From assembly GCA_037974665.1 (NCBI GenBank), contig CM075781.1:32403235-32467234 (forward strand): a stretch of 64,000 nucleotides of DNA, in the 5' to 3' direction. Positions 45,682 through 58,487 of the stretch are shown here, piece by piece. Each line of letters opens with the position of its first letter. Position 1 is the first letter of the stretch. This DNA is from Ehretia macrophylla. Lineage: Eukaryota; Streptophyta; Magnoliopsida; Boraginales; Ehretiaceae. The notes beneath the pieces were generated by a model that was given only the letters and a program-made list of their open reading frames with translations, made no database searches and had not been told where the DNA came from. The position numbers and the translations under genes are program-made.

Positions 45682-48366
45682 TATGAAACCCCAATTTTCG
45701 TCTTTACCTTGATATGCGTGTCTTTGCCTCGATTTGCATGATTTGACCTGTTTATGTGTTATATGAATTAGAATGTGCTAAATATGTGATTTATATTCCT
45801 AATACATGCTATATGTGCATTCATGAATTTTTTATTAAAATTGGAACAATAAATTTTATCGCCGGTTTTAGTGAATAGTATTTTGAACACCTGTCTATTA
45901 AATTTTTTACAGGGGTGTTTTAAACGTCTTAAAACCTAGTCCTCTATAATTAATAGACCCATGTTTGATAAAAATTGATTCTCAAACGGAATAGTAATTT
46001 AAAGACTTTTCGGGCGAAAAGTAGCATTTTTGAGCCAAATAGTGATTTCTTCTAAACTCGATTCTTGCATTGATTTTCGTTGGCCTAGTATATATTAATA
46101 TAAATCTATTTATATGCGGTATTAAATGATTTTAGATAAATTGTGCATTCAAAAGATATTTGCAAACAAATAATATGAATTTTCACATTCTTTTACAAAA
46201 ATTGAGTTTTTAATCGAGTCGGGTGTAAGTCTATGCATGTGAAACTTGTTGTCAACTAATAATATACTACTTAAAATAGTCTAAGTGTTGAATGCATGTT
46301 TGTGAGCAAAATAGTCTAAAAATACAATTAAAACACTAGAAAACAATTAAAAGATTAAATAAACTAACTTTAACCTTTATTATTTTTGTTGACCTTGAGC
46401 TTATATCATCAACACACATTAAAACAAGCCAAAAACACCCCCAAAACACACAAAACCATGAGTTCAAGGAGGAGGAAGAATAAGACATTTTCAAGGCTTT
46501 TCAAAGCATTTTTCTCATAGATTTTACAATTGAAGTCCAAATCACTTCATTCAAAGTTTGATTTCACTTGTTGGGCATCCATTCTACATCTTTCTTGCAT
46601 CAAAACACATCAAAGGTGAGAGAAAAATTATAGATCTCAAAATGTCATTTTTATGTTTTTGCATATAATTGAATTTTGAACCGTTAGAATGTTGAATTGA
46701 TGTTATATTATTGCTCAATGCATGCTAAGGATCGTTTATATGTGTTTATATAAGATTTGAACCGTTGTAGCATGAATTTTATTTTTCGGGTATTAAAACT
46801 TGAGTTGTTGGCTATTTGTTGAATATCTGGAGTTGTGGAGGTTGGAATCGATTGCTGTTAGCTTGTAAAAGTTTGTTAAATACGTGGTAGTAATGTTGTA
46901 ATACCAAAATTTTGATTGTGATGTTGGTGTGAAAGTCCAAAAATTTTAGCCTAGGTGCATTGAGGTTTTAGGGTTGTTGGGCTTGATATGGATGATTTAT
47001 GATTGGTTTATGAGGGGGAGAATGTTGTTGATTGAGTGGGTGAGTATTAGAAACTGGTTTGGAGGTTATTGGATTAGTAGAATGTAAGTTATGACTTTTA
47101 GAAGTTCGGGTTGTCTTTTTTTAAAATGTTGATATATGCCTTTAAATGTTTGGGTGGTGTTTGAGTGATTGAATTATGAGTTGTTGATGGTTAGATTAGG
47201 GTTTGGTTGTGTGTCTAATGCATGTTAAGTTGGGTGGCCTACTTTGTCATCTAACTTAGTTGTTTGTTGTTTAATTGATTAATTGTTGTTATGTTGATTG
47301 AATTGCTGAATATTGATTGATTATTGTTGAACCGGGAGATAGGCAACCTACTTTGTTGTCCTCTAGTGATAGTTGATTATTGATGAACCAGGAGATAGTC
47401 AACGGAAAAGGTTGTCCTCTTGTGATTGAATGTTTATTATTATTATTGCTGAGTTTTGGTATGTGTGTGCCACCTCTCGGGCAGCATCGGGCTTTCGGGT
47501 TGAAACCGGCATGACTACCATAGATTACCCCCAGCTCGCATGACGGAGGTGTCATGGAGGGAGGAGTTAGTGAGGTACCTCGGGTGCGTGAGTAATGGGG
47601 AGTTACAAGAAGAACGATTGAGATCGTGATGGCGTTTGAAGTTACACCAATTAGAGTATCCTTTATTGATTAGTCAATATAGTTAATGCGCTTATATTGT
47701 TATTGATGATTGTTGTGTGTTTACTGCTCAAAGGATGATTTCCATGAAGTATAGTAAATACGTTAGAGATCTATCGAATCCTCATTGGGCTTGTTTTATA
47801 TAAGCTTACTCTCAATTATTGCATGCATACAGGTGTTACCGATCCAGGTTACGGGTACGTGCCTCCAGGAGAGGATTATGTGCCATATGTGCACGAGTCC
47901 TATGTGCCAAAGTCTTGTCATTGATATCTGAGATGTAGTTCTCTTTTGTTATCTTGTATATTAAACCTAGATGTTTTGTATTTACTTAGAAGTTTATGAT
48001 GTATAAGATGTTGTAAAGATAATGAATTAAATGTTGCTAGCTTAGTAGTCTTGTTTTGGAACATGATTAGGTTGCTAGACTGGTTATAATCTATTTTGGA
48101 AATGTATGTTATATAGTAAATGTATGATGTTGGAACGGAGGCGTATAACCTATGGATGCAATGGTAAAAAAATATTTAATGTATATTTTGGTTACGTTGT
48201 ATGTTGTTAACTTGATTGTGGAGTTGGTTGTTGATTTGTGGAGTTGGTTGTATGAGTTATAAAAGAGGTTGGTTTAGAGCCTCGGTATCCAAGTTACAGT
48301 CATTATACTGCAGAAATTCTGTTGCGTCTCGACTGATCTTAAGAGGGGTCGAGTTGGGGCGTGACA
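45682..48366 (+). repeat. Family-B 3' LTR
   Basis: Uninterrupted 2685-bp LTR matching the 5' LTR. TATATAAG is at 47797-47804, followed by the end of the short frame (GYVPP...VPYV.ESYVP, stop near 47924). Confidence 0.88.
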
Positions 48367-51300
48367 TTGCTCAAGGAGTGTTTGAATTTCAGCTTGACAA
48401 AGCTCTTCATCTTTTGGCATTCCTGGATGAGAGATGGTTTGGTGTGGCATCTGCCAATTTTCTCTTTAAGGTAGATAGACAAAGTGTTTCTCTCTTTCCC
48501 AAAACTGGTTTGGAAGATCACCGCAACAGGAAAGGATGAGGTTTCTCTCTTCAGCAAATTCATCATCTTGAATGGCTGAAACTTATGAAGGTAATTCCTG
48601 TAAAGAGACCCAAGGGGTATACTGGTTGTGTAGGAATTGGAAACCATCTGTCTGAAATGAGAATGGAGCAAGTAGGGTGAGGAAATCCATTCCTAAAAGA
48701 ATGTCTTCACAGCATTGATCATACTGGTAAAAGCTGTGTCGAACTGAGATATCTGGGGATAAGTGTATAGGTATTGTCATAGAATGTGCTTCACTTGCAA
48801 ATCGACAACCAGAAGCAGTGGTAAAGGTTGTTCTAGAGGAAATCAAAAATTCAGGTGGAAGACACTTGGATTTCATCATGGAAATACATGAACCTGTGTC
48901 GACAAGTACAGTAACAGTGATAAGAACATATCCTGGAGGGTTTATAACAAGCTTTATGTATGGCTTATAGATCTGTCCTGGGGTAAAGGTAGCTTTGGAA
49001 GTGGTAATGATTTCAGTGGTTTTGTATATTTTGGCTATGGAGAAGTTTGGTTCTGAATCAGAGGATTCGGATTATGAGGTGAGATATGAAGATGAGGCTG
49101 TATCAAAGTTAATGACGACTTGATCTGGTTTGGAAGTCCATGTGTATAGCTGGTCATCAAAGTTTTGAGTTGAAATGAATTGAACAAGCTTTGCTGGTAG
49201 CTTCTTGGACTTCTTGAGGTAACAATCTTTTTCAAAATGTCCTTTCTTTCCACAAAGAAAACATTTAGTGGAAGAAGAGGGTTTTGATCTTTTCTTCACT
49301 AATATGAATTTCTTGAAAGGTCTTCTGGACATTTGAAACCTTTTCTGATGTTTGTGCTTCTTGTATTTGTGACACGAACATAGAGAGTGACTGTGAGTGT
49401 GACAGCCAAACTTTTGGAATTTTTTTTTGCAAAAGGTATCCATTGTTTTCTGCTCGTTACTTTTGAGAAGTTTGCCAAGTCGTTTGGACTTGCACTGATC
49501 TTGAATGATCTTTCTGGCCATCTGGTACAAGTGAGCAAGACTCACCTGTCTTAGATCTGCAATATTGGCTTGTTTGAACTCTGTTTCGAGCAATTCGAGA
49601 AGTGGTTGTGGCATGTTGAAGACGAACACCTTCTTGATGGTTTCTGTATTTTTTCAAAGATAAAATACAGAGCTTCCTATCTGAGATAGTAATCTTTAAG
49701 ATTTGCAACATCACAGCATTTGTTCAGTAAGAACTACTTTTCTGCCTTTTCAATCTCTTGGGCTGTTTGTCCTACGAAAATGATTCATAGACATCTTAGG
49801 AATATCAGAATAGGATCTGCATCTGTCAGGATGATTTGTCTTTCTTCTTCTGACAACATTCTTGTCCACCAACTGCGAAGTGATCCTGTAAAAGCTGCAA
49901 CATGACGGTCAACGATATCTCTTATTTCAAGAGTATGATTTCAGAGAGATTCTCCATTAATCCATGCATCCATTTTCTCAAGATATTTGAGTATGTCTTC
50001 AGGAGGAAATACATCAATGTTCCAGAATTGCTTGTGATCTGGAGCATACGGTATGGAAACTTTGCCTTCAATGTTTTGTTGTCTCTAAGGTTGCTGTTGT
50101 GGAACCTGTGGGATTTGTGCTTGTGACAGTTGTTGGTTCCAGTGCTCACCAGCTTGGGAAGTTACTCCCTGGTCACTTGTTGTTTCCGAATCATCAGGAT
50201 TAGTCTGTACTGGGTTATGCGTTCGTGTTCTTGTGGTATCCGTGTAGAACGGAGTCACAAGAGTTTACATAAGAACTGGTTCTTTGTATGGTGGAATCGT
50301 CTGAGAGGACGAATCCTTTTCAAACAGATCAAAGGAGTCAAAGGAGGAAATAACAGAAGAAATTTCACTGGGACCTTCTTTCTTGTCTTCATCACCCCAC
50401 CCAATTGGGATAATTTTCTCTTTGGAGAGATAATGGGGAGGTGGTGTGAGATCAACTCAATAGGCTTTTTCGCAATCGCCACTTGGTATCCAGACTTCAT
50501 GATCGGGCTTTGGATTATACTTCCAAGGATGAGAGGACTACTTCTTTGGCATAGCTAGCTGTTTGAGCTTTTCATCGAGTTATTCTCTTTTTCTTTTGAA
50601 CTCATCAGAATCAAGGTAATGCTTCTCGGAAGAAGATTTCTGCATGTTGAACATGTTGAAGCTGTTCCAAGAACGAACTTGTTCGGAAGGGTTCCGAACT
50701 GGAGCGGCTTTCTGTAGTTTTTTCCAGTTGATTGAAGTTTTCTGGTGGTTTATATGATTCTTGTGGAAAGCCTTGTGGAGGTCATTATAACCTTGTCTGA
50801 GATGATCATGGGCTTATTTTGTCCATGCAACATGTTCCTTGAGATCTGACCATATCTTTTGAATGGCTGCATTCTGGGCTTTTGCATTCATGTTGCTCCA
50901 ATTGATTGCTGACTCGATTTGTCCAACATCTTGTGCTCAGGTTTTGGTTACTTGCCATTTACCAACATATGCGTTGTCGGCTTCTCCTGTACAATAAATG
51001 CCTTCAGAAAAATTAACAGAATAGACATATCTAGAGGACCTAGATCTGGCAGCAAAGGGTTTTTTGACGCAGTGTGGACATGACTGAGGATGTCCAGCAA
51101 GTTGGCATTTTTCACATTGTTTAGCTGGTTGGGATTCTGTTGGAAATAATATGGCGACACGACCTGGTTCTAGAAAATGTCTAGAGATTCTTGGTGAATC
51201 ATGGATGATTGGTGGGTTATGGCTTCTTTCATAATCGTTTTTCCATCGAGGAGAGAAAGTGAGTTCATGTTTGGTGTAGATCTTTGGTTGGGTAACATTA

Positions 51301-51699
51301 CTATTACCTAACACGTGGACTCGAGGCTTACAGTTGTGATCCATGGAAAAGAGATGGGTTTGGACTTTATAGGTCATGGAATGATGGAGTTCAACAACAG
51401 TTTCATTTGGGTTCATACCAGTTCCATAAAGTTGGATAAGGACCTGTATGGTTTGAGCAAGGGTAGGACGGGAAAGAGCAAGGGTAAAGTTTGGTTCAAC
51501 CTGGATGAGAACATGGCCATTGTGAAGACCTGCTTCAACGGCACAGATGAGTGCATCATTAAACTTACGCCACCTGGTATCTAGTAAAGGGACTAGACAT
51601 GAAACTTTCCTTTCGGCAAGGAAACTAGGTTGTAAGGCTAGACGAATGGCCCTAAGGTGTAAACTTTTGTAACCTTTCTGCCTATATCTATGGAGATCA
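48367..51699 (-). pseudogene. EPRV-5 polyprotein, upstream part
   Basis: Minus strand, from part-way through the movement protein (cut at 51699 by the family-A element) through ribbon (about 51066-51113, one cysteine lost: CEKC kept as QCEKC, then CPHC), coat protein and protease (48583-48930). Frame 49629-49072 keeps an intact CCHC finger with C-X2-C-X4-H-X4-C at 49222-49263, after a His/Cys-rich stretch. It continues at 38780, beyond the family-B element. Confidence 0.78.
49222..49263 (-). other. Intact CCHC zinc knuckle of EPRV coat protein
   Basis: CFLCGKKGHFEKDC, residues 123-136 of the 49629-49072 frame. This nucleic-acid-binding knuckle is a hallmark of caulimovirid coat proteins and retroelement gag. 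It is preceded by a basic His/Cys-rich tract at residues 76-96. Confidence 0.85.
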
Positions 51700-54600
51700 T
51701 GTCACGCCCCGACCCAACCCCCAAACTAAAGGTTAAGTCCGGACCCGACACACGGACAGAGTCTCCCCTGTATCGTGGACTTTCTAAAAACCTGTAAACT
51801 TGCAAATAAGGTAACTACAAGGTAAACAAACTTTCCATGGCTATATATATAATGATTCAAGGCCATCCGAGCCTTGAAGCAAATAACAGTTCCAAAACCA
51901 CACAAGCATGCTAGAACTTTGTTTACAACATAGTCTAGCAGCCATGACATCTAGGATAACAATAAAACATACTTAGAAGATAACACATTCTACATTAAGC
52001 CATTCACTCCCAAGCATGCAAAGTGGATAAAAGTAGAAACATAAGTTATTACAAGACATAGGTGTGACGCCCGAGATTCTACCGTACACATTTTTAAATG
52101 TTGCATCCATTAATTGCGCATTAAATTCTGTGGTTTACTTGTTGTCTTTCTTGGTCACTATTTATTCCATTTTTAAACTGCATTATATTAGTGAATTAGC
52201 ATTTTTATTAAATCATATTAATTGTTAAAGGAATGGGAAAAATGTGCAATTGAGCTAGAGGCGATATGAGAGCTCGTTTAGAAAATGTTTTTAGTGGTTC
52301 AATGAATAGTATTACGTAACAAAACTTGGTAAATTAATTAGCTAGCTCACATCCTTCACTTTAGGCTCGTTCTAAGCTTACTACGCGCATTATAATTGAC
52401 CACTTAAGCACCTAACTTGACCCCATTTAATATATATGCTCATACAACACCACCTAGCTCATAACTTAACAAAACACAAAAAAAAAAAAGAGAAGATGCA
52501 GGAATTACTGTAGCAAATCCGAGAATAGCATAGGAGGAGAAATAGAGATTTTTGCTCAACAAATCTTCAAGCCAAGCCAAGCCAAGCTAGGAGCAAGTAG
52601 TTTAGGGTGTTTGCTAGCCTCCCGAGAGTTCCTACGCGCATTGGTGTGGGATTTCACGGCTTATTTTCGCATTTTAAAATAGTTGCTATTTTCTTGATTC
52701 GTTGAAAATGTGATCAAATGCTATTGTATTAATTATCTATGCTATTATACCATGTATATGGATGCTAGAGAACATATTTGAGCCATCGTTTCGCTTTTTA
52801 AACGGTTAAAATCGCTAGTTTAATTTATGAGGTGAATAGTGACATTTTTCTAGGGTTTTGTGTAATTACACGTATTAGCTTGATTCAACACTCCTAATAG
52901 ATGCCTTAGGTGCTAATGAAGGTAGTCTAATAGCCCTGTGCACTTGAATTGTTCTAAAATCGCATAACACGTAAAATAGCCGATCTTAACAAAGGGGTTT
53001 CGGGGTTAATGCGAATCCGGGTGGATTCGGGCTTCACTTCTAGTATTCTTAGGCTACCTAGGTGCTATAGAAGCTTTGATAACCCTTGTTTTGAAGCCCG
53101 GATAAGGTTTGTGTAGTTTAAAGCCATAAGAGGAATTTTGGGGCTTTCGGGGTAATTGCGGGCGTTTGAATGAGTTAGAGGGTTGAGAGGATTCCTTGAG
53201 GGTTAGTTAGAAGGTTGAGAGAGTTTCCCTTTGAAATTGAATCATTAACTTAGGATTGGAAGAGAAATAGTGTGAAAAACAAAAAGGTTTAAGTGCAATT
53301 TCGGTTGACTCACGCTTCTAAGCCCATGGCATGACCTTTTGGGTGTTTATATGTGGTTTCAAGTTGATTTGGAGCTTTTGGTATGATTCTATGCTTATAT
53401 TGTATATGTCCCTTTGTAAAACTGCTTATTTGCTTATATAATTGTTTCTATTCTAACTGCATCGAGGTCAACCTACTTTGTTGATCCTCCTATGTGTTAT
53501 TGCTTGTATTATTGATATTAACTTGTCATTGTAAAGTGCATTGCATAGTGGTTGCGCAACCATAGTGTCAGGGGCGGATGTGTTGAATATCGGCTGGGCG
53601 GCAGAGGGCTTGTCGGTGGATATTCAAACTCCGTGCCCTAGTCCCTCATTCGCCTAGTCCGGAGATTGCCAGGGGATGTTGGGTCGTAGGATTATCGGGG
53701 TACATCCGGAGTACACCCACTGGAGTGTTTGGGGCTATGCCGGCTTATCGTGATCGTGATCGTGGTTCGTGGATCGTGAATGAAGACCAGTGAAGATTGG
53801 TGTATAGGGGTTATGTGAAATGTATCCTTTTAAATGTGTGGTTATTGAAGCTATCATTGTTCTTGAATTGTTTAATTGCTATTGTTGTTTAACTGTATTA
53901 CCTGTTGCATTGCACGCCCCGGGACCTTATCCCTCACTGGGCAACAGTGGTTGCTCATACCTCGCTAACATGTTTCAGGTGGCGCAGTTGGAGGAGTTGC
54001 ATTAGTTGCTGTGTCTAGTTGCCTGAGGTGGACTATGTTCTTGTTGATGAGAGTAGGACTTGTTTTCTTTACTTTATGTTCTATTTTGTAACCTAAGTGA
54101 TATGTGTATATTATATAGTTTGCAAATTGAGGGATAGATGTTGTAGTGGTAGATTTAGAACCATGGCATGTAATAACTTATATTTCTGCTATTAGCTTCT
54201 TCGCATGCTTGGGAGTGAATGACTGGTTGTTTTCAATTTCTAATAATACTTAAAAGCTATCATGGAGTGGCATGATAAGCGGTTTTGTAAAGAAGTTAAG
54301 TTATGAATGCATGCTTGTCTGTATCTAAACTGTTTGTATGTCTTAAGGCTCGGATGGCCTTAAAGCTAAGATCTTTAGTTATAAATGAATGTCTTGTTAT
54401 GTTGTGGCTTTATTGAGTGTTTACAGGTTTTCAGAATGTTCACGGTACAGGGGAGACTCTGTCCGTGTGTCGGGTCCGGATTTAACCATTAGGAAAAATT
54501 TTGTGACCGGGCTTGGTACTGGGTTGAGAATAGCGTGGTCATTAGAGCCTCCGGTCTGGTGAGGGATCAGGGCGTTACAATAGGCTTCCAACTCTACACC

Positions 54601-56705
54601 ACAATCTACTGTCCTTCAACTTTACACAACAAGCATATACATAGCCCGTAGACCACAAAATAGGACATAAGATAAACAGTTGAGCCTTCCACATAGCAGC
54701 AAGAATTTTAACCACCTCAAGCTATCAGGCACAGCAACTAAGGTAAAGGATCAGTCTGAACTTCCTCCTCCTCAACTAACTCAACAAGCTGGGGATCACC
54801 CTCAGCGTCTCCTGAAACATATATCGAGGTATGAGCAACCACTGTTGCCCAGTGAGGGATATAGTCCCGGGGCGTGCAATGCAACAGGTAATATAGTTAA
54901 ACAATAATAACAGTCAGACAATAAAAGAAATAATGATAGCTTAAATAACCACACATTTAAAAGGATACATTTCACATAACCCCTATACACCAATCTTCAC
55001 TGGTCTTCATTCACGATCCACGAACCACGATCACGATCACGATAAGCCGGCATAATCCCCAAACACTCCAGTGGGTGTACTCTGGATGTACCCCGATAAT
55101 CCTAAGACCCACCATCCCCTGGCAATCTCCGGACCAGGCGAATGGGGGACTAGGGCACGGAGTTTGAATATTCACCGGCAAGCCCTCTGCCGCCTAGCCA
55201 ATATTCAACACATCCGCTCCTGACACTATGGTTGCGCAACCACTATGCAATGCACTTAACAATGGCAAGTTAATAGCAATAATATAAGCATTAACACATA
55301 GGAGGATCAACAAAGTAGGTTGACCTCGATGCAATTAGAATAGAACAATTATATAAGCAAATATGTAGTTTTACAAAGAGACATATGCAAGATAAGTATA
55401 GAATCATACCAAAAGCTCCAAATCAACTTGAAACCACATATAAACACTCAAGAAGTCATGCCATGGGCTTAGAAGCGTGAGTCAACAGAAATTGCACCTA
55501 AACCCCTTTGTTTTTCAAACTATTTCTCTTCCAAACCAAGGTTAAAGATTTCATTTTCAAGGGAAACTCTCCCAACCTTCTAACTAACCCTCAAGGTACC
55601 CTCTCAACCCTCTAACTCATTCAACCGCCCGCAATTACCCCGAAAGCCCCAAATTCCCTCTTATGGCTTTAAACTACACATACCTTATCGGGCTTCAAAC
55701 AAGGGTTATAAAAGCTTCTATAGCACCTAGGTAGCCTAAGAATACTAGAAGTGAAGCCCGGATTCGCATTAACCTTGAAAGCCCTTTGTTAAAGTCGACT
55801 ATTTTACGTTTTATGCGATTTTAGGACAATGCAAGTGCACAGGGCTATTAGGCTACCTTCACTAGCACCTAAGGCTTCTATTAGGAGTGTTGAATCAAGC
55901 TAATTCGAGCAATTACATAAAACCCTAGAAAAACGTCACTATTCACCCCAAAAATCAAACCAACGATTCTAACCGTTTAAAAAGCGAAACGATGGCTCAA
56001 ATGTGTTCTCTAGCATTCATATACATGGTATAATAGCATAGATAATCAATACAATAGCATTTGAACACATTTTCAACAAATCAAGAAAATAGCAACTATT
56101 TAGAAATGCGAAAATAAGCCGTGAAATCCCTTACCAATACACGTAGGAGCACCTAGGAAGCTTGCAAACATCCTACACTAGTTGCTCAAGGCTTGGATTG
56201 GCTTCAATTAGAGAGTTGATAAGCAAAATCTTTTTTTTTCTCTTCTCCTTGCTCTCGGCCCAGCTACAGGAATTCTGCACAATGTTTTTCTTTTTGTTTT
56301 GTGTTTTATGAGCCTTCGTTGATATTTAAGGTGTTTAGTTGGGTGGGGTCAAGCTTGGGTGTTTAAGTGGCTTCTAAAATACGCGTTGATAGCTTAGAAA
56401 CGAGCCTAAGGTGTGAAACATAGGCTAGCTAATTAAATCTATAAAGTTATTACGTAACACTATTCATGTAACTACTAAAATCATTTTCTAAATGAGCTCT
56501 CCTATCGCCTCTAGCTCAATTGCATATTTTTCCAACTACTTTAACAATTAATAGGATTTAATAAAAATGCTAATTCGCTAATAGAATGCAGTTTAAAAAT
56601 GGAGTGAATAGTAGTCACAGAAGTCAGTTAGTAAAGCATAGAAGTAAATGCGCAAACAAGGGATGCAACAGTAATTGAATGCATGGCTAAATCTCGGGCG
56701 TCACA
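51700..56705 (-). repeat. Family-A 3' LTR (interrupted)
   Basis: About 2484 bp net, plus-strand ends TGTCACGCCCCGACCC and CTCGGGCGTCACA. Removing the solo LTR 52063-54579 and one ATAGG restores GACATAGGCTTCC as in the 5' LTR at 62105-62120. Confidence 0.92.
52063..54579 (+). mobile_element. Solo LTR, family A, inverted inside a family-A LTR
   Basis: TGTGACGCCCGAG...GATCAGGGCGTTACA, 2517 bp, target duplication ATAGG at 52058-52062 and 54580-54584. It lies in opposite orientation to its host LTR and so forms a large inverted repeat with it. TGGTTGCGCAACCA is at 53549-53562. The CTAACATGTTTCAG-GTG motif is at about 53966-53982. Confidence 0.93.
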
Positions 56706-57812
56706 TCCTCTTCCCCTTAAACTAATTGCGTCGACGCAATTCTTACATGATTCGGCGAATAACTCTGAATATCGCTCCCGCATCTGATCATCTCTCTCCC
56801 ACATCGCATCATCTACTCCGTGATGATCCCACAGAACTTTAACCATCGGAATGCTTTTAGTCCTCATCTCCTGAACTTTCTGATCAACAATTCGAAGAGG
56901 TTTCTCTATGTAGGTCAAAGTTTCACTGATCTCTAGCGGTTCCGGCTCAAGTATGTGAGAGGGATTTGGCTGATACTTCCGAAGCATAGAAACATGTAAT
57001 ACATCATGAATTCTGCCCAGACTGGGAGGTAAAGCTAGACGGTAAGCCAATTCACCAACAGTTTCAGTTATTTCAAATGGTCCCACATAACAAGGACTGA
57101 GTTTACCTCCTTTACCATGCTGAATCAAACCCTTGCGAGGAGAAATTTTCAGAAATACTCGATCCCCCAAGGCAAATTTCAGATCACGACGGCGTCTATC
57201 TGCATAACTCTTTTGTCGACTCTGTGCTGTAAGCATTCTTTTTCTGATAAGCTGCACATGATCAATCATTTTGTTCATTTTAGGTAAGAGAGTAGGGTCG
57301 ACCGTCTTCATTTCACCAACTTCATCCCAATATAGAGGAGACCGGCATTTACGCCCATAAAGTGCCTCATAAGGTGCCATACCAATAGTAGCTTGATAAC
57401 TATTGTTGTAGGCGAACTCTGCTAGTGGCAAATACTTCTCCCAACTCTTACCGAAGTCCAGAATACAAGCCCGTAACATATCCTCGAGGATTAAGATAGT
57501 TCTCTCGGATTGACCATCAGTCTGAGGATGATAAGCTGTACTGAAACTCAAAGTCGTGCCCAAAGCTTTCTGAATCTTCTGCCAGAACTGAGATGTGAAT
57601 CTGGGATCTCTATCTGATACAATGCTCTTTGGAATTCCATGAAGTCGGACAACATTCTCAATATACAACTCTACCAGCTTATCAAGAGAATCAGACTTCT
57701 TTTTAGCAATGAAGTGAGAAGTCTTGGTCAGTCTATCCACAATAACCCAAACTGAGTCATTACCCTTCGAAGACCTCGGTAAATCTGATACGAAATCCAT
57801 GGTAATATGATC
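56628..57812 (-). pseudogene. pol: Family-A integrase core and chromodomain
   Basis: Integrase catalytic core with DDE residues in VIVDRLTKTSHFI, IVSDRDPRFTSQFW and HPQTDGQSERT, then the C-terminal basic region, GPFEI and a chromodomain-like end (VKVLWDHHGVDDAMWERDD). This end type fits Tekay/Del chromoviruses, whose chromodomain directs insertion towards heterochromatin. The frame has no stop at the polypurine tract: it runs through it and about 78 bases into the LTR, ending at 56628. It is separated from the upstream part by a TAG at 57813-57815. Confidence 0.88.
56706..56722 (-). other. Family-A polypurine tract
   Basis: Minus strand GTTTAAGGGGAAGAGGA directly before the 3' LTR; primes plus-strand DNA synthesis. 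The family-B equivalent is a longer G run at 45666-45680. Confidence 0.85.
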
Positions 57813-58487
57813 CTATTTCCAAACAGGAATAGCCAAAGGCTGCAACAACCCTGCAGGCCTCTGATGCTCTGCTTTAACCTTCTGACAAGTAAGACATCGA
57901 GCAACATAGTCAGCAATTTCTCTCTTCATATTATTCCACCAGAAGTTTTGCTTCAAATCTTTATACATTTTTGTACTGCCTGGATGGATAGTATATCTGG
58001 AACTGTGTGCCTCAGCAAGAATATCCTTCTTCAGAGTTGGATAATTCGGAATACAAATTCTACCTTTGAATTTAAGAATACCATCGTCGTGCAGTTTGAA
58101 ATCCGACTCTCCCCCTTTAGAATTCTCTAAGACTTTCAACAATTGAAGATCAGCCTGTTGAGCTTCTCGAATCCTGGATAATAATAGAGATTGAATCTGT
58201 AAACTTGCGAATTGAATACCAGAATCTGAAGTACTAGGCTTCCATAAGCATAATTCTTCCATGAATTCCCAATTCTTGATAATCAAGCTAGCAATAGTAG
58301 CCTTTCGGCTCAAAGCATCAGCAACAATATTGGCCTTACCCGGAAGATAGTTAATAGTGCAGTTATAGTCTTCAAGTAATTCCAGCCAACGCCTCTGCCT
58401 TATGTTCAACTCTTTTTGTGAAAACAGATACTTCAAGCTCTTATGATCTGTAAAGATTTCAAACTTGTTGCCCCAGAGATAATGACG
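57813..58487 (-). pseudogene. pol: Family-A RNase H end and integrase zinc domain
   Basis: Begins after the TGA at 58488-58490 with RHYLWG and [11 protein letters not shown], ends the RNase H with [14 protein letters not shown], then the integrase HHCC domain (H...H and CLTCQKVK). It stops at TAG 57813-57815 where homologues have Trp (PVWKW). Both breaks are single-base Trp-to-stop changes. Confidence 0.87.

Larger units (their letters stand above)
38781..48366 (+). mobile_element. Family-B LTR element with two LTRs and non-coding interior
   Basis: LTRs start TGTGAAACCCC (38781) and TATGAAACCCC (45682) and end GGGCATGACA (44116) and GGGGCGTGACA (48366). The target duplication TTGCT is at 38776-38780 and 48367-48371 and restores the EPRV sequence. 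The 1.57-kb interior has no gag or pol; the pol end is recognisable only by its final purine tract. Related to family A by that tract and by shared LTR modules, so probably a non-autonomous Ty3/gypsy derivative. Confidence 0.87.
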
